Positions 1 to 5,976 of a DNA stretch of 11,036 nt are shown in pieces (positions within the stretch are counted from its first letter, which is position 1; each line of letters opens with the position of its first letter). Source of the DNA: Vulcanimicrobiota bacterium (GTDB lineage: Bacteria > Vulcanimicrobiota > Vulcanimicrobiia > Vulcanimicrobiales > Vulcanimicrobiaceae); assembly GCA_019233165.1 (NCBI GenBank), contig JAFAMS010000372.1:1-11036 (forward strand). The letters are read 5' to 3'. Both the position numbers and the translations under genes were made by a program. The notes beneath the pieces were generated by a model. The model was not told where the DNA came from. It made no database searches and saw only the letters and a list, made by a program, of their open reading frames with translations.

Positions 1-2
1 AG

Positions 3-2153
3 AAGACGTTTTCGATCGAAGGGCTCGACGTGATGGTCCCGATGCTCGAAGAGATCATCAGCATGCTGGCCGACGACGGGACGAAGTCGGTGGTGATCGG
101 CATGGCGCACCGCGGACGGCTCGCAACGATCGCGCACGTCGTCAACCGCCCCTACGAAGAGATCCTCGGCGAATTCGAGGCGGCGAAGCTGCGCGGCGAA
201 CAAGAAGAGGGGAACGACGCGCTCGGCGACGTCAAGTACCATCACGGCGCCGAAGGGACGTACACGACGCCGAATGGGACGAAGATCTCCGTCTTGCTCG
301 CGAGCAATCCGAGCCACCTCGAAGCGGTAGACGGCGTCGTCGAAGGCGCTGCGCGCGCGTTGCAGACCGACCACGCGGTCAACCCCCCTTCGCTCGACGC
401 GACGAAGTCGGCGCCGATCCTCATCCACGGCGACGCATCGTTCCCGGGTCAAGGCGTCGTCGCAGAGGTCTTCAATCTGCAGGCGCTTGCGGGGTACGAG
501 ACGGGCGGGACGATTCACATCATCGCGAACAACCAGCTCGGCTTCACGACCGATCCCGACCAGGATCGCTCGACGCGCTACGCGAGCGATCTCGCAAAAG
601 GCTTCGATGTGCCGATCGTTCACGTCAACGCCGACGACGTCGAGGCGTGCATGAGCGCCGTCCATCTCGCGCTCGATTTCAAGACGAAGTTCGGGCGCGA
701 CGTCCTCATCGACCTGATCGGCTATCGCCGCTTCGGCCACAACGAGCAGGACGAGCCTGCCTACACGCAACCCGCGATGTACGAGCGAATCAAGACGCAT
801 CCCACGGTTCGCGAGCTCTTCGCCGCGCATCTCGTCGCCGAAGGGACGATCACCGCGGAGCAAGCGCAGGGTCTGGTCGACGCCGCCTACGCGCGGCTCG
901 CCGAGCAGCACGAGGTCTCGAAGCAAAAGGCGAGTTTGCTGATCTCCAAGCACGCGACCGATTACGCCGCCGACGAGTCGGTCGACACGCAGGTCGTAAA
1001 AGAGAAGCTGCTTGCGTGGAGTCGCGAGCTCATCGCCGTCCCGGACGGCTTCGCGATCAATCCGAAGCTCGAGCGGCAATTCCAGAAACGCCAAGAGCAG
1101 CTCGAAGCGACCGGCGAGGTCGATTGGGGTTTGGCGGAATGGCTCGCGCTCGGCTCCCTGATCAGCGAAGGGACGCCGGTCCGCCTGACCGGCCAGGACT
1201 CAGAACGCGGGACGTTCAGCCACCGCCATGCGGTCTTGCACGACGCTCAGAGCGGCGCGAAGTACGTCCCGCTGCAGCATCTTTCGACCGCCAAAGCCTC
1301 GTTCGAGATCTACAACAGCCCGCTCTCCGAGTACGCGTGCATGGGCTTCGAGTACGGTTACAGCGTCGCGTCCCCCGAAGCGATGGTCCTTTGGGAAGCG
1401 CAGTTCGGCGACTTCGTCAACGGCGCGCAGATCATCGTCGATCAATTTCTCGCGGCCGGACTCGCGAAATGGGATCAGTCCTCGCGGCTCACGCTCCTCC
1501 TCCCGCACGGCTACGAAGGGATGGGTCCCGAACACTCGAGCGGCAGGATCGAACGCTTCTTGCAACTCTCGGCCGAAGGGAACGTGCGTGTCGCCGATCC
1601 CTCGACCGCAGCGCAGTACTTCCATCTCCTGCGGCTGCAAGCGCTCGAGAAGCACGGCTTCCCGATGGTCATCTTCACGCCGAAGTCGCTGCTGCGCAAT
1701 CCCTCGTCGTTCGGGACGCTCGACGAGCTCGCGACCGGCTCGTTCAAGCAGGTGATCGACGACCCCAAGATGTCGCAAGAGCGCAAGGCGGTCGAGCGGA
1801 TCATCCTGTGCACCGGGAAGATCTACCACGATTTGATCAACGACCCGAATTTCGCGAAGATGAAGAAGACCGCGATCGTCCGGATCGAGCTGCTCTCGCC
1901 GTTGCCGCGCAAGCAAGTGCTCTCGCTTCTCGAGAGCTATCCGAACGCAAACAAAGTCGTATGGGTGCAAGAAGAGCCGAAGAACATGGGCGCGCGCGCG
2001 CACGTGCGCCGGCGCCTCGTCGAGCGGCTCCCGAAGCGTTTCGCCGACATCGACTACATCGGGCGGCCGTATCGCGCCAGCCCCAGCGAAGGATACCCGG
2101 GTGCGCACGCGGTCGAGCAAGAGCGGATCATCCGCCTCGCTCTGAGCGAATAG
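3..2153 (+). CDS. sucA: 2-oxoglutarate dehydrogenase E1 component, 5' partial
   Basis: This is the thiamine-diphosphate-dependent E1 subunit of the 2-oxoglutarate dehydrogenase complex. It decarboxylates 2-oxoglutarate and passes the succinyl group to the E2 lipoyl domain in the TCA cycle. The frame is open from the window edge (KTFSIEGLDVMVP...), so the true start and roughly 200 N-terminal residues lie outside. Counting from the first Met (base 30), visible motifs are HRGR at 27-30, DVKYHHG at 67-73, and the ThDP/Mg site from GDAS (134-137) to NN (167-168). Further on come GYRRFGHNEQDEP, the transketolase-like segment WEAQFGDF, and LPHGYEGMGPEHSSGR. The C-terminal domain ends normally at a TAG. 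There is no fused E2 domain after it, and the next gene is convergent, so sucB does not follow. Family assignment is very secure; only the N-terminus is unseen. Confidence 0.97.
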   Translation, partial: KTFSIEGLDVMVPMLEEIISMLADDGTKSVVIGMAHRGRLATIAHVVNRPYEEILGEFEAAKLRGEQEEGNDALGDVKYHHGAEGTYTTPNGTKISVLLASNPSHLEAVDGVVEGAARALQTDHAVNPPSLDATKSAPILIHGDASFPGQGVVAEVFNLQALAGYETGGTIHIIANNQLGFTTDPDQDRSTRYASDLAKGFDVPIVHVNADDVEACMSAVHLALDFKTKFGRDVLIDLIGYRRFGHNEQDEPAYTQPAMYERIKTHPTVRELFAAHLVAEGTITAEQAQGLVDAAYARLAEQHEVSKQKASLLISKHATDYAADESVDTQVVKEKLLAWSRELIAVPDGFAINPKLERQFQKRQEQLEATGEVDWGLAEWLALGSLISEGTPVRLTGQDSERGTFSHRHAVLHDAQSGAKYVPLQHLSTAKASFEIYNSPLSEYACMGFEYGYSVASPEAMVLWEAQFGDFVNGAQIIVDQFLAAGLAKWDQSSRLTLLLPHGYEGMGPEHSSGRIERFLQLSAEGNVRVADPSTAAQYFHLLRLQALEKHGFPMVIFTPKSLLRNPSSFGTLDELATGSFKQVIDDPKMSQERKAVERIILCTGKIYHDLINDPNFAKMKKTAIVRIELLSPLPRKQVLSLLESYPNANKVVWVQEEPKNMGARAHVRRRLVERLPKRFADIDYIGRPYRASPSEGYPGAHAVEQERIIRLALSE

Positions 2154-2156
2154 CGG

Positions 2157-2840
2157 CTACTTCCCGCCGGCCTTTTCTTCTTCGTCGCCCCTCGGCGACC
2201 CGAAGATCGCTTGCGCCGCGGCGACGGCGAGCCCGGCTCCGATCGACGGGCCGAGCAGGTAGATCCAGCTCAAGTTCGCGATCCCGCCGAAGATCTGCGG
2301 CGCGAGCGTTCGCGCGGGATTCATCGACGCGCCGCTGACCGGGCCGAGGAAAAACCCGCACGCCGCGACGGTCAGACCGACGGCGATCGCCGCGTTCTTG
2401 CCGACCGTCGCTTCGTGTTCGGCGGCCGAGAGGATCACCGTCATCAGCAAGAACGTCGCGACGATCTCGGCGCCGAACGCGACGGTTTGCGAGTAGCCCG
2501 GCCCGGGATGGCTCGCGCCGAGCGCGACGCGGCTCCCCCACAGCGCGAACGCGAGCCCCGCGGCTCCGAAAGCGCCCGCAAACTGCGCGAGCCAATACGC
2601 GAGCATCGTGCGAACTTCGAAGACGCGCCGCAGTGCAAAACCGAGCGAGACCGCCGGATCGATGTGTGCGCCGGAGACCTCGGAAAACGCGTAGATGAGC
2701 GCGACGGTCCCAAAGCCGCGGGCGAGCCAACGCGAAACGTAGTCGACGTCGCCTCCGGCAAAAGCGAGGATGTCGACGACCGTCGGGACGAGCGTCGCAA
2801 AGAACGTTCCGACCAGTTCCGCGGCGAGTTTTTGCCAGAT
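2157..2840 (-). CDS. Aquaporin / MIP-family channel with unusual start
   Basis: A membrane channel of the major intrinsic protein family, passing water or small neutral solutes. Homology is continuous from WQKLAAELVGTFF, matching the AqpZ N-terminus FRKLAAE, to the C-terminus, about 227 aa with hydrophobic helices throughout. The second pore motif is canonical (GASMNPAR, NPA at 174-176, Arg 177). The first is HIDPAV, with Asp instead of Asn at residue 61. The charged tail (DEEEKAGGK) is cytoplasmic in type. The first ordinary start codon in frame is ATG at 2606, which would remove the first pore half. Upstream the frame is open to a TGA at 2940-2942 but holds no ATG, GTG or TTG. I place the start at ATC (2838-2840), where AqpZ has its Met. 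A frameshift or another rare codon is possible. It ends 3 bp from the sucA stop. Confidence 0.85.
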   Translation of the reverse strand: MWQKLAAELVGTFFATLVPTVVDILAFAGGDVDYVSRWLARGFGTVALIYAFSEVSGAHIDPAVSLGFALRRVFEVRTMLAYWLAQFAGAFGAAGLAFALWGSRVALGASHPGPGYSQTVAFGAEIVATFLLMTVILSAAEHEATVGKNAAIAVGLTVAACGFFLGPVSGASMNPARTLAPQIFGGIANLSWIYLLGPSIGAGLAVAAAQAIFGSPRGDEEEKAGGK

Positions 2841-2963
2841 CGTCGGCGGAGGACGGCCGGAGCTCCGGGCTTGTGGTGAGGACTTGGCCGAGGCTCTCGC
2901 ACTCCTTTCGCAGAGTGCCGTTCCCAGAGCACGCCTCGCTCAAAACGGGGTATTTCTGAGAGA
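2841..2963. other. Divergent intergenic region between aquaporin and pyrophosphatase-like genes
   Basis: This 123-bp gap should hold two outward promoters. I find no convincing -35/-10 pair for either direction. A strong AAAGGAG Shine-Dalgarno-like sequence lies on the minus strand at 2902-2908, yet no ATG, GTG or TTG follows it in the aquaporin frame, and no small ORF fits. Its presence keeps open an alternative aquaporin start through a frameshift or rare codon. Confidence 0.4.
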
Positions 2964-3524
2964 ATGAAGACCAAGCCGTCGCTGAAGTATCAAACGATCT
3001 CGCCGCAGCTCGAGAAGGACGGGCCCTACCACCTGCGCGTCGTCATCGAAACGCCGCGGGGGAGCCGCCATAAGTTCGCGCTCGACCCGGAGATCGGGGC
3101 ATTCGTCCTCAAGGAAACGCTGGCGAGCGGACTCTCCTGGCCGTACGACTACGGGTTCATCCCCTCGACTCTAGCCGCGGACGGCGATCCCCTCGATGCG
3201 CTTGTGCTGATGGACGAACCGACATTTCCGGGCTGCGTTCTCCCGGTGCGCTTGCTCGGCGGGATCAAGATGAAAGAAGACGGGGTCGAAAATAACCGTT
3301 ACATCATGTGCCTATTGCCGCGGGATGAAGCGTCGCTCAGCACCGACGACTACGAGAACATCTCCGACCTGCCGACGAAGCTGCTCCGAGAACTGGAAGA
3401 TTTCCTGAAAGAATATTCCGAGGAGAAGGGCCACGACATCAAGATGAAAGGGATCTGCGACCGAAAGGCCGCCCTCGAGGATATCCTCGACGGCCGCAAG
3501 GCTTACGAGAAAAGTCAGGCCTGA
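2964..3524 (+). CDS. Family I inorganic pyrophosphatase-like protein, divergent active site
   Basis: A 186-aa soluble protein of the family I inorganic pyrophosphatase fold (PPi to 2 Pi in the cytoplasm). Recognisable parts are VVIETP (E29), HKF (K37), WPYDYGFIP (Y63) and the signature DGDPLDALV with D73, D75 and D78. By hand alignment to E. coli Ppa, E20, K29, Y55, D65, D67, D70 and Y141 are kept. E31 becomes A39, R43 becomes E51, Y51 becomes W59, D97 becomes E105, D102 becomes N110, K104 becomes R112 and K142 becomes S152. The metal-site core is thus partly retained while phosphate-binding residues are lost. Fold assignment is strong, but pyrophosphatase activity is doubtful and the true substrate unknown. 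The ATG start is preceded only by a weak purine run. The gene overlaps the next, convergent gene by 10 bp at the stop codons. Confidence 0.88.
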   Translation: MKTKPSLKYQTISPQLEKDGPYHLRVVIETPRGSRHKFALDPEIGAFVLKETLASGLSWPYDYGFIPSTLAADGDPLDALVLMDEPTFPGCVLPVRLLGGIKMKEDGVENNRYIMCLLPRDEASLSTDDYENISDLPTKLLRELEDFLKEYSEEKGHDIKMKGICDRKAALEDILDGRKAYEKSQA

Positions 3525-3952
3525 GCGGTGTGCTCCGGAAGCGCGCGCCGCTTCGCGGAGAGCAGCACGATCCCGGCGGTGACGCGCGCGATGAGGCCGT
3601 CACCGATCTCGACATCTTCGATCGTCGCGCGGCAGCGAGCCACGACGCTCAGATACCCGGTTGCCGCCGCGTGGAGCGCGTCTTCGATGACGCCGCGCGG
3701 TTCGTCGACCTCGACCGTCACGAGCGGATTCTCGCGAATGAGTCGAGCAAGCCGCCCGCTTCTTGAGAAGTGCATGACAAATGCTTCGCCGGTGAAGGCG
3801 TACGTTTGCGCGACCACGTACGGCCACGGATCGTCGTTGATCGCCACCCTGCAGAAGCTCTGGCTCTCGAGCCAACCGCGAACCTCGTCCCAATCGGTCC
3901 AAGCCAGATCGGCGCGGCGCGTGTCGGGATGAAAAAACGGCGGTGTCGTCAC
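3515..3952 (-). CDS. FMN-binding split-barrel protein (PNPOx/NimA-like family)
   Basis: A small protein (145 aa from GTG at 3952) resembling the pyridoxamine-5'-phosphate-oxidase-like, flavin-nucleotide-binding family (COG3467 type). Members bind FMN or F420 and act as reductases or as uncharacterised flavoproteins. The supporting pattern is an opening helix (WDEVRGWLESQ), a first strand CRVAINDDPWPYVVAQTYAFTG, then FVMHFSRSGRLARLIRENP, then VTVEVDE, then a YLSVVARCRATIED strand. This is the usual order of the split barrel. The substrate cannot be told. The frame also opens further upstream to a TTG at 4000; neither start has a good Shine-Dalgarno sequence, and I chose the one that overlaps the divergent neighbour least (24 bp instead of 72). 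Its 3' end overlaps the pyrophosphatase-like gene by 10 bp. Confidence 0.8.
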   Translation of the reverse strand: MTTPPFFHPDTRRADLAWTDWDEVRGWLESQSFCRVAINDDPWPYVVAQTYAFTGEAFVMHFSRSGRLARLIRENPLVTVEVDEPRGVIEDALHAAATGYLSVVARCRATIEDVEIGDGLIARVTAGIVLLSAKRRALPEHTAQA

Positions 3953-4687
3953 TGGCTTGACACTACGGCGCGCGCAGGCCGGAGACCCCGCTTCGCACAA
4001 CCTGGCGGAGTGGGGACGCTTTTGCTGGCGGCGGCGTTTGCTTTGGCCTGGGCCGGCTCGGTGAGCGGCGCCGAATCGGCGTCGGCTGAGCTCGAGCAGC
4101 TACGAGTGACGTGGGCGAAGGTCAGCGACTATCAGGCGACGATCGTCGCCCGCGAGACGAGCGGCAAGACGCAGCAAGAGCGCCGCTTTCACTTCAGCTA
4201 TCTGCGCCCGGACCACGCGAAGGCCGAGATGCTCGACGGTCCCCTGCGGGGGATGGTCGCGATCTGGAACGGCGGCGAAAAGGTCGTGACGTATCACCGC
4301 GGTTTTCTCTCGGGCGTTCGGATCGCGTTCAACGTCCGTGACAAGTACGTCACCTCGCTGCGCGGGAACGGTCTCTCCTCGGGCGATCTCGGCGACGCCC
4401 TGAAGTGTTTCGCAGGCAAGATCGACGACGTTCGCGCGAACGAGGGCCCGACGGTCGACGGCGTCGAGACGGTCGAGCTGGTCTTAGATGGGAAAGGCGC
4501 GCCGCTGCACTGTCCGAACGACGGTGCGCTCGACGATCAGCAGATCACCAAGGACGTCATCGTCTTCGGCCGCACCACGCACCTGCCGATGCGCAGGATG
4601 CGGTTCGCGGGCGACGCGCAGGTCGAAGAGTGGGACCTCCTCGACCTGCGCATCAACACCGGCCTCTCATCGCAGGATTTTACCTAG
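3929..4687 (+). CDS. Exported LolA-like / DUF1571-like protein
   Basis: A predicted exported protein of 252 aa from ATG at 3929. The N-terminus is basic (MKKRRCRHW..., about 27 residues), followed by a hydrophobic stretch at about 28-45 and a plausible signal-peptidase site near SGA-ES (46-50). The mature part begins with a helix (SAELEQLRVTWAKVSDYQAT) and then strands of LolA/LolB or DUF1571 type: ARETSGKTQQERRFHFSYLRP..., then MVAIWNGGEKVVTYHRG. It would then be a lipid- or lipoprotein-handling periplasmic barrel, but this rests on pattern only. C160 and C195 could form a disulphide. A GTG at 4010 would give a shorter leader with no basic n-region, so the ATG is preferred. The 5' end overlaps the divergent flavoprotein gene and the stop lies 1 bp from the next convergent gene. 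Confidence 0.72.
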   Translation: MKKRRCRHWLDTTARAGRRPRFAQPGGVGTLLLAAAFALAWAGSVSGAESASAELEQLRVTWAKVSDYQATIVARETSGKTQQERRFHFSYLRPDHAKAEMLDGPLRGMVAIWNGGEKVVTYHRGFLSGVRIAFNVRDKYVTSLRGNGLSSGDLGDALKCFAGKIDDVRANEGPTVDGVETVELVLDGKGAPLHCPNDGALDDQQITKDVIVFGRTTHLPMRRMRFAGDAQVEEWDLLDLRINTGLSSQDFT

Positions 4688-4688
4688 C

Positions 4689-5015
4689 TCAGAACTGGAC
4701 CGATTGATTCCCGCTGCGGGGATCGACGCGTTCCCAGTCGGTCCACTGGCTGTCGCCCTTCGACGGATCGACTTGGCGGCGCCAGAAGAACTGCAGATTG
4801 GTGGGATCGAGGGTAACGCTCTCGCCTTTGTTCAGTACCGCGTTTCCGAGCGGGACCGAGTCCGCAACCGTCGCGCCGGCGCGGACCTCGACGGTGACGG
4901 GCTGCGCGACGGTCGCATTCTTGATCGTGAGCGAGCCGTCGGCGAGGGCCGGCGCGGTCGCGGCGATCAAGCTGGTCGAGAGTGTCAAGAGCATGACAAA
5001 GAGACCACGTTTCAC
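4689..5015 (-). CDS. Small secreted protein of unknown function
   Basis: A 108-aa protein that I do not recognise. It has a clear Sec signal peptide: MKRG, a hydrophobic core to about residue 20, and an APALA-D cleavage site after residue 25. The mature 83 residues are strand-rich (SLTIKNATVAQPVTVEVRAG) and look like a small beta-sandwich. The C-terminal third is rich in aromatic residues (LQFFWRR, SQWTDWERVDP). There are no cysteines and no lipobox, so it is probably a free periplasmic or secreted protein. The GTG start at 5015 is well supported by a GGAGGA Shine-Dalgarno sequence with a 7-nt spacer. A 107-bp gap separates it from the LOG gene upstream on the same strand, so it likely has its own promoter. 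The stop is 1 bp from the stop of the convergent exported-protein gene. Confidence 0.82.
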   Translation of the reverse strand: MKRGLFVMLLTLSTSLIAATAPALADGSLTIKNATVAQPVTVEVRAGATVADSVPLGNAVLNKGESVTLDPTNLQFFWRRQVDPSKGDSQWTDWERVDPRSGNQSVQF

Positions 5016-5022
5016 GTGGGAT

Positions 5023-5028
5023 TCCTCC
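5023..5028 (-). promoter_or_regulatory. Shine-Dalgarno sequence of the small secreted-protein gene
   Basis: On the minus strand this reads GGAGGA, 7 nt before the GTG at 5015. It is the strongest ribosome-binding site in the window and fixes the GTG start. Five of its bases (GAGGA, 5023-5027) can pair with UCCUC at 5041-5045 in the same leader. Confidence 0.8.
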
Positions 5029-5049
5029 GGAATGGCGGATGAGGAGCAG

Positions 5050-5070
5050 CTCCTACTGAATGCGTAGGAG
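5050..5070 (-). repeat. Perfect 7-bp inverted repeat in the secreted-protein leader
   Basis: CTCCTAC at 5050-5056 and GTAGGAG at 5064-5070 form an exact inverted repeat around a 7-nt centre. It sits between the LOG stop codon and the secreted-protein start. As RNA it is a 7-bp stem, but no run of T follows on the minus strand, so an intrinsic terminator for the LOG operon is unlikely. An operator or a 5'-leader hairpin is more plausible. The repeat itself is seen directly; the role is inferred. Confidence 0.5.
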
Positions 5071-5082
5071 TCTTATGCTCAC

Positions 5083-5111
5083 GTAGTACCGCAGGCGCAT
5101 CCCGGTTTCAA
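5083..5111 (-). promoter_or_regulatory. Possible sigma70-type promoter for the secreted-protein gene
   Basis: On the minus strand TTGAAA (5106-5111) is followed after 17 bp by TACTAC (5083-5088). The -35 matches 5 of 6 consensus bases and the -10 only 3 of 6. The implied transcript would start near 5076 with a leader of about 60 nt containing the inverted repeat. Weak evidence, kept because the 107-bp gap should hold a promoter. Confidence 0.25.
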
Positions 5112-5122
5112 TGAACGGGCGA

Positions 5123-5686
5123 TTAACCGGCGCTCAAATTATTCTCAAGCGCGCTCTTCACGACAACCTCAACGAGCGCGCCCGGCATGTGCGCCTCGAC
5201 GACGATCTTTCGATTTTCCTCGGAGATGAAGCCGAGCTCGACCGCACGGTCGAACATCGCGATCAGCGGGTCGAAGTAGCTTGCGACGTTCAGCAGCCCG
5301 CACGGCTTGCGATGAAGTCCTAACTGCGACCAGGTGATGACCTCACAGAATTCTTCCAGCGTCCCGAAGCCGCCCGGAAGCGCGATAAATCCCGAGGCAA
5401 GCTCTCCCATGAACGCCTTTCGATCGTGCATGCTCTCGACGAGATGCAGCTCGGAAAGCCCCGGGTGGGCGACCTCGCGCTGCGCGAGTGACCTCGGAAT
5501 GACACCGATGACCTCGCCCCCGAGCGAGCGCGCCGCGTCGGCGAGAACGCCCATGAGGCCGACGCGCCCGCCGCCGTAAACGATGCCGATGCCGCGGTCG
5601 ACGAGGACGTTCGCAAGCTCGACCGCCGCGCCGGCGAATCGCGGATCGGCACCGGTCCGCGACCCGCAGAAAACGCAAAGGCGCAC
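5123..5686 (-). CDS. LOG-family (TIGR00730) phosphoribohydrolase
   Basis: A 187-aa cytosolic Rossmann-fold protein of the LOG family. Plant and bacterial members cleave nucleoside monophosphates (cytokinin riboside 5'-phosphates, AMP) to the free base and ribose 5-phosphate. The order of motifs is complete: VFCGSRTG near the N-terminus, YGGGRVGLMG at 37-46, MHDRKAFM at 87-93 with the conserved Arg 89, and PGGFGTLEE at 104-112 with the catalytic Glu. Length is typical. The start is GTG at 5686, sharing one base with the TAG stop of the upstream gene (TAGTG), so translation is probably coupled. It is the last gene of the lysine-catabolism operon. Whether it makes a cytokinin-like base, salvages AMP or does something tied to lysine cannot be read from the sequence. 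Confidence 0.92.
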   Translation of the reverse strand: MRLCVFCGSRTGADPRFAGAAVELANVLVDRGIGIVYGGGRVGLMGVLADAARSLGGEVIGVIPRSLAQREVAHPGLSELHLVESMHDRKAFMGELASGFIALPGGFGTLEEFCEVITWSQLGLHRKPCGLLNVASYFDPLIAMFDRAVELGFISEENRKIVVEAHMPGALVEVVVKSALENNLSAG

Positions 5687-5976
5687 TAGGGAAGAAGGGG
5701 TTCGATGCGGTTGACGGCGCGCGAGAGCGCGATCTTGCGCAGGCCGTTGATCCCGTACCGCTGCATGTGCGCGCTCGCGCCGTGCGCCTCGAGCGCTGCC
5801 TGGTCCTTCCATTGTTCGTGGATCACGAACGTATTGGGGTCGTCCGAGTCGCGGTAGACGGTGTAGAACAGACAACCCGGCTCGGCGCGCGAGGCCGGCT
5901 GCATCTGCTCGAAATAGCCGATCGCCTCGTCGATCTTCTCCGGCGGAAAACTGTAGATCACGTTCAGGGCGATCAC
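5686..5976 (-). CDS. ABM-domain (antibiotic biosynthesis monooxygenase-like) protein
   Basis: A 96-aa single-domain protein with the dimeric ferredoxin-like ABM fold, close in pattern to putative quinol monooxygenases of the YgiN type. Support comes from the N-terminal strand IALNVIYSFPPEKIDEAIGYFEQMQPASRAEPGCLFYTVYRD, then FVIHEQWKDQAALEAHGASAHMQRY. This is the family's EPGC...Y, then E-W-D/K-...L..H pattern. Members act without cofactors on quinols or aromatic ketones, or in haem degradation; many are uncharacterised. The start is GTG at 5976, overlapping the kamA stop by 4 bp (GTGA), and its stop touches the LOG start. Its place inside a lysine-degradation operon suggests a linked role, but none is established by the sequence. 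Confidence 0.88.
   Translation of the reverse strand: MIALNVIYSFPPEKIDEAIGYFEQMQPASRAEPGCLFYTVYRDSDDPNTFVIHEQWKDQAALEAHGASAHMQRYGINGLRKIALSRAVNRIEPLLP

Noticed and set aside
647..2338. Second plus-strand open frame of 563 codons inside sucA
   Set aside because: Extremely Arg-rich product without motifs; the other frame is an unmistakable E1 subunit.
2941..2963. TATTTC at 2951 as a -10 box for a leaderless pyrophosphatase-like gene transcript
   Set aside because: No -35 at suitable spacing and a poor match; not enough to call a promoter.
5050..5070. Intrinsic terminator for the lysine operon
   Set aside because: The stem is only 7 bp and is not followed by a T-run on the minus strand.
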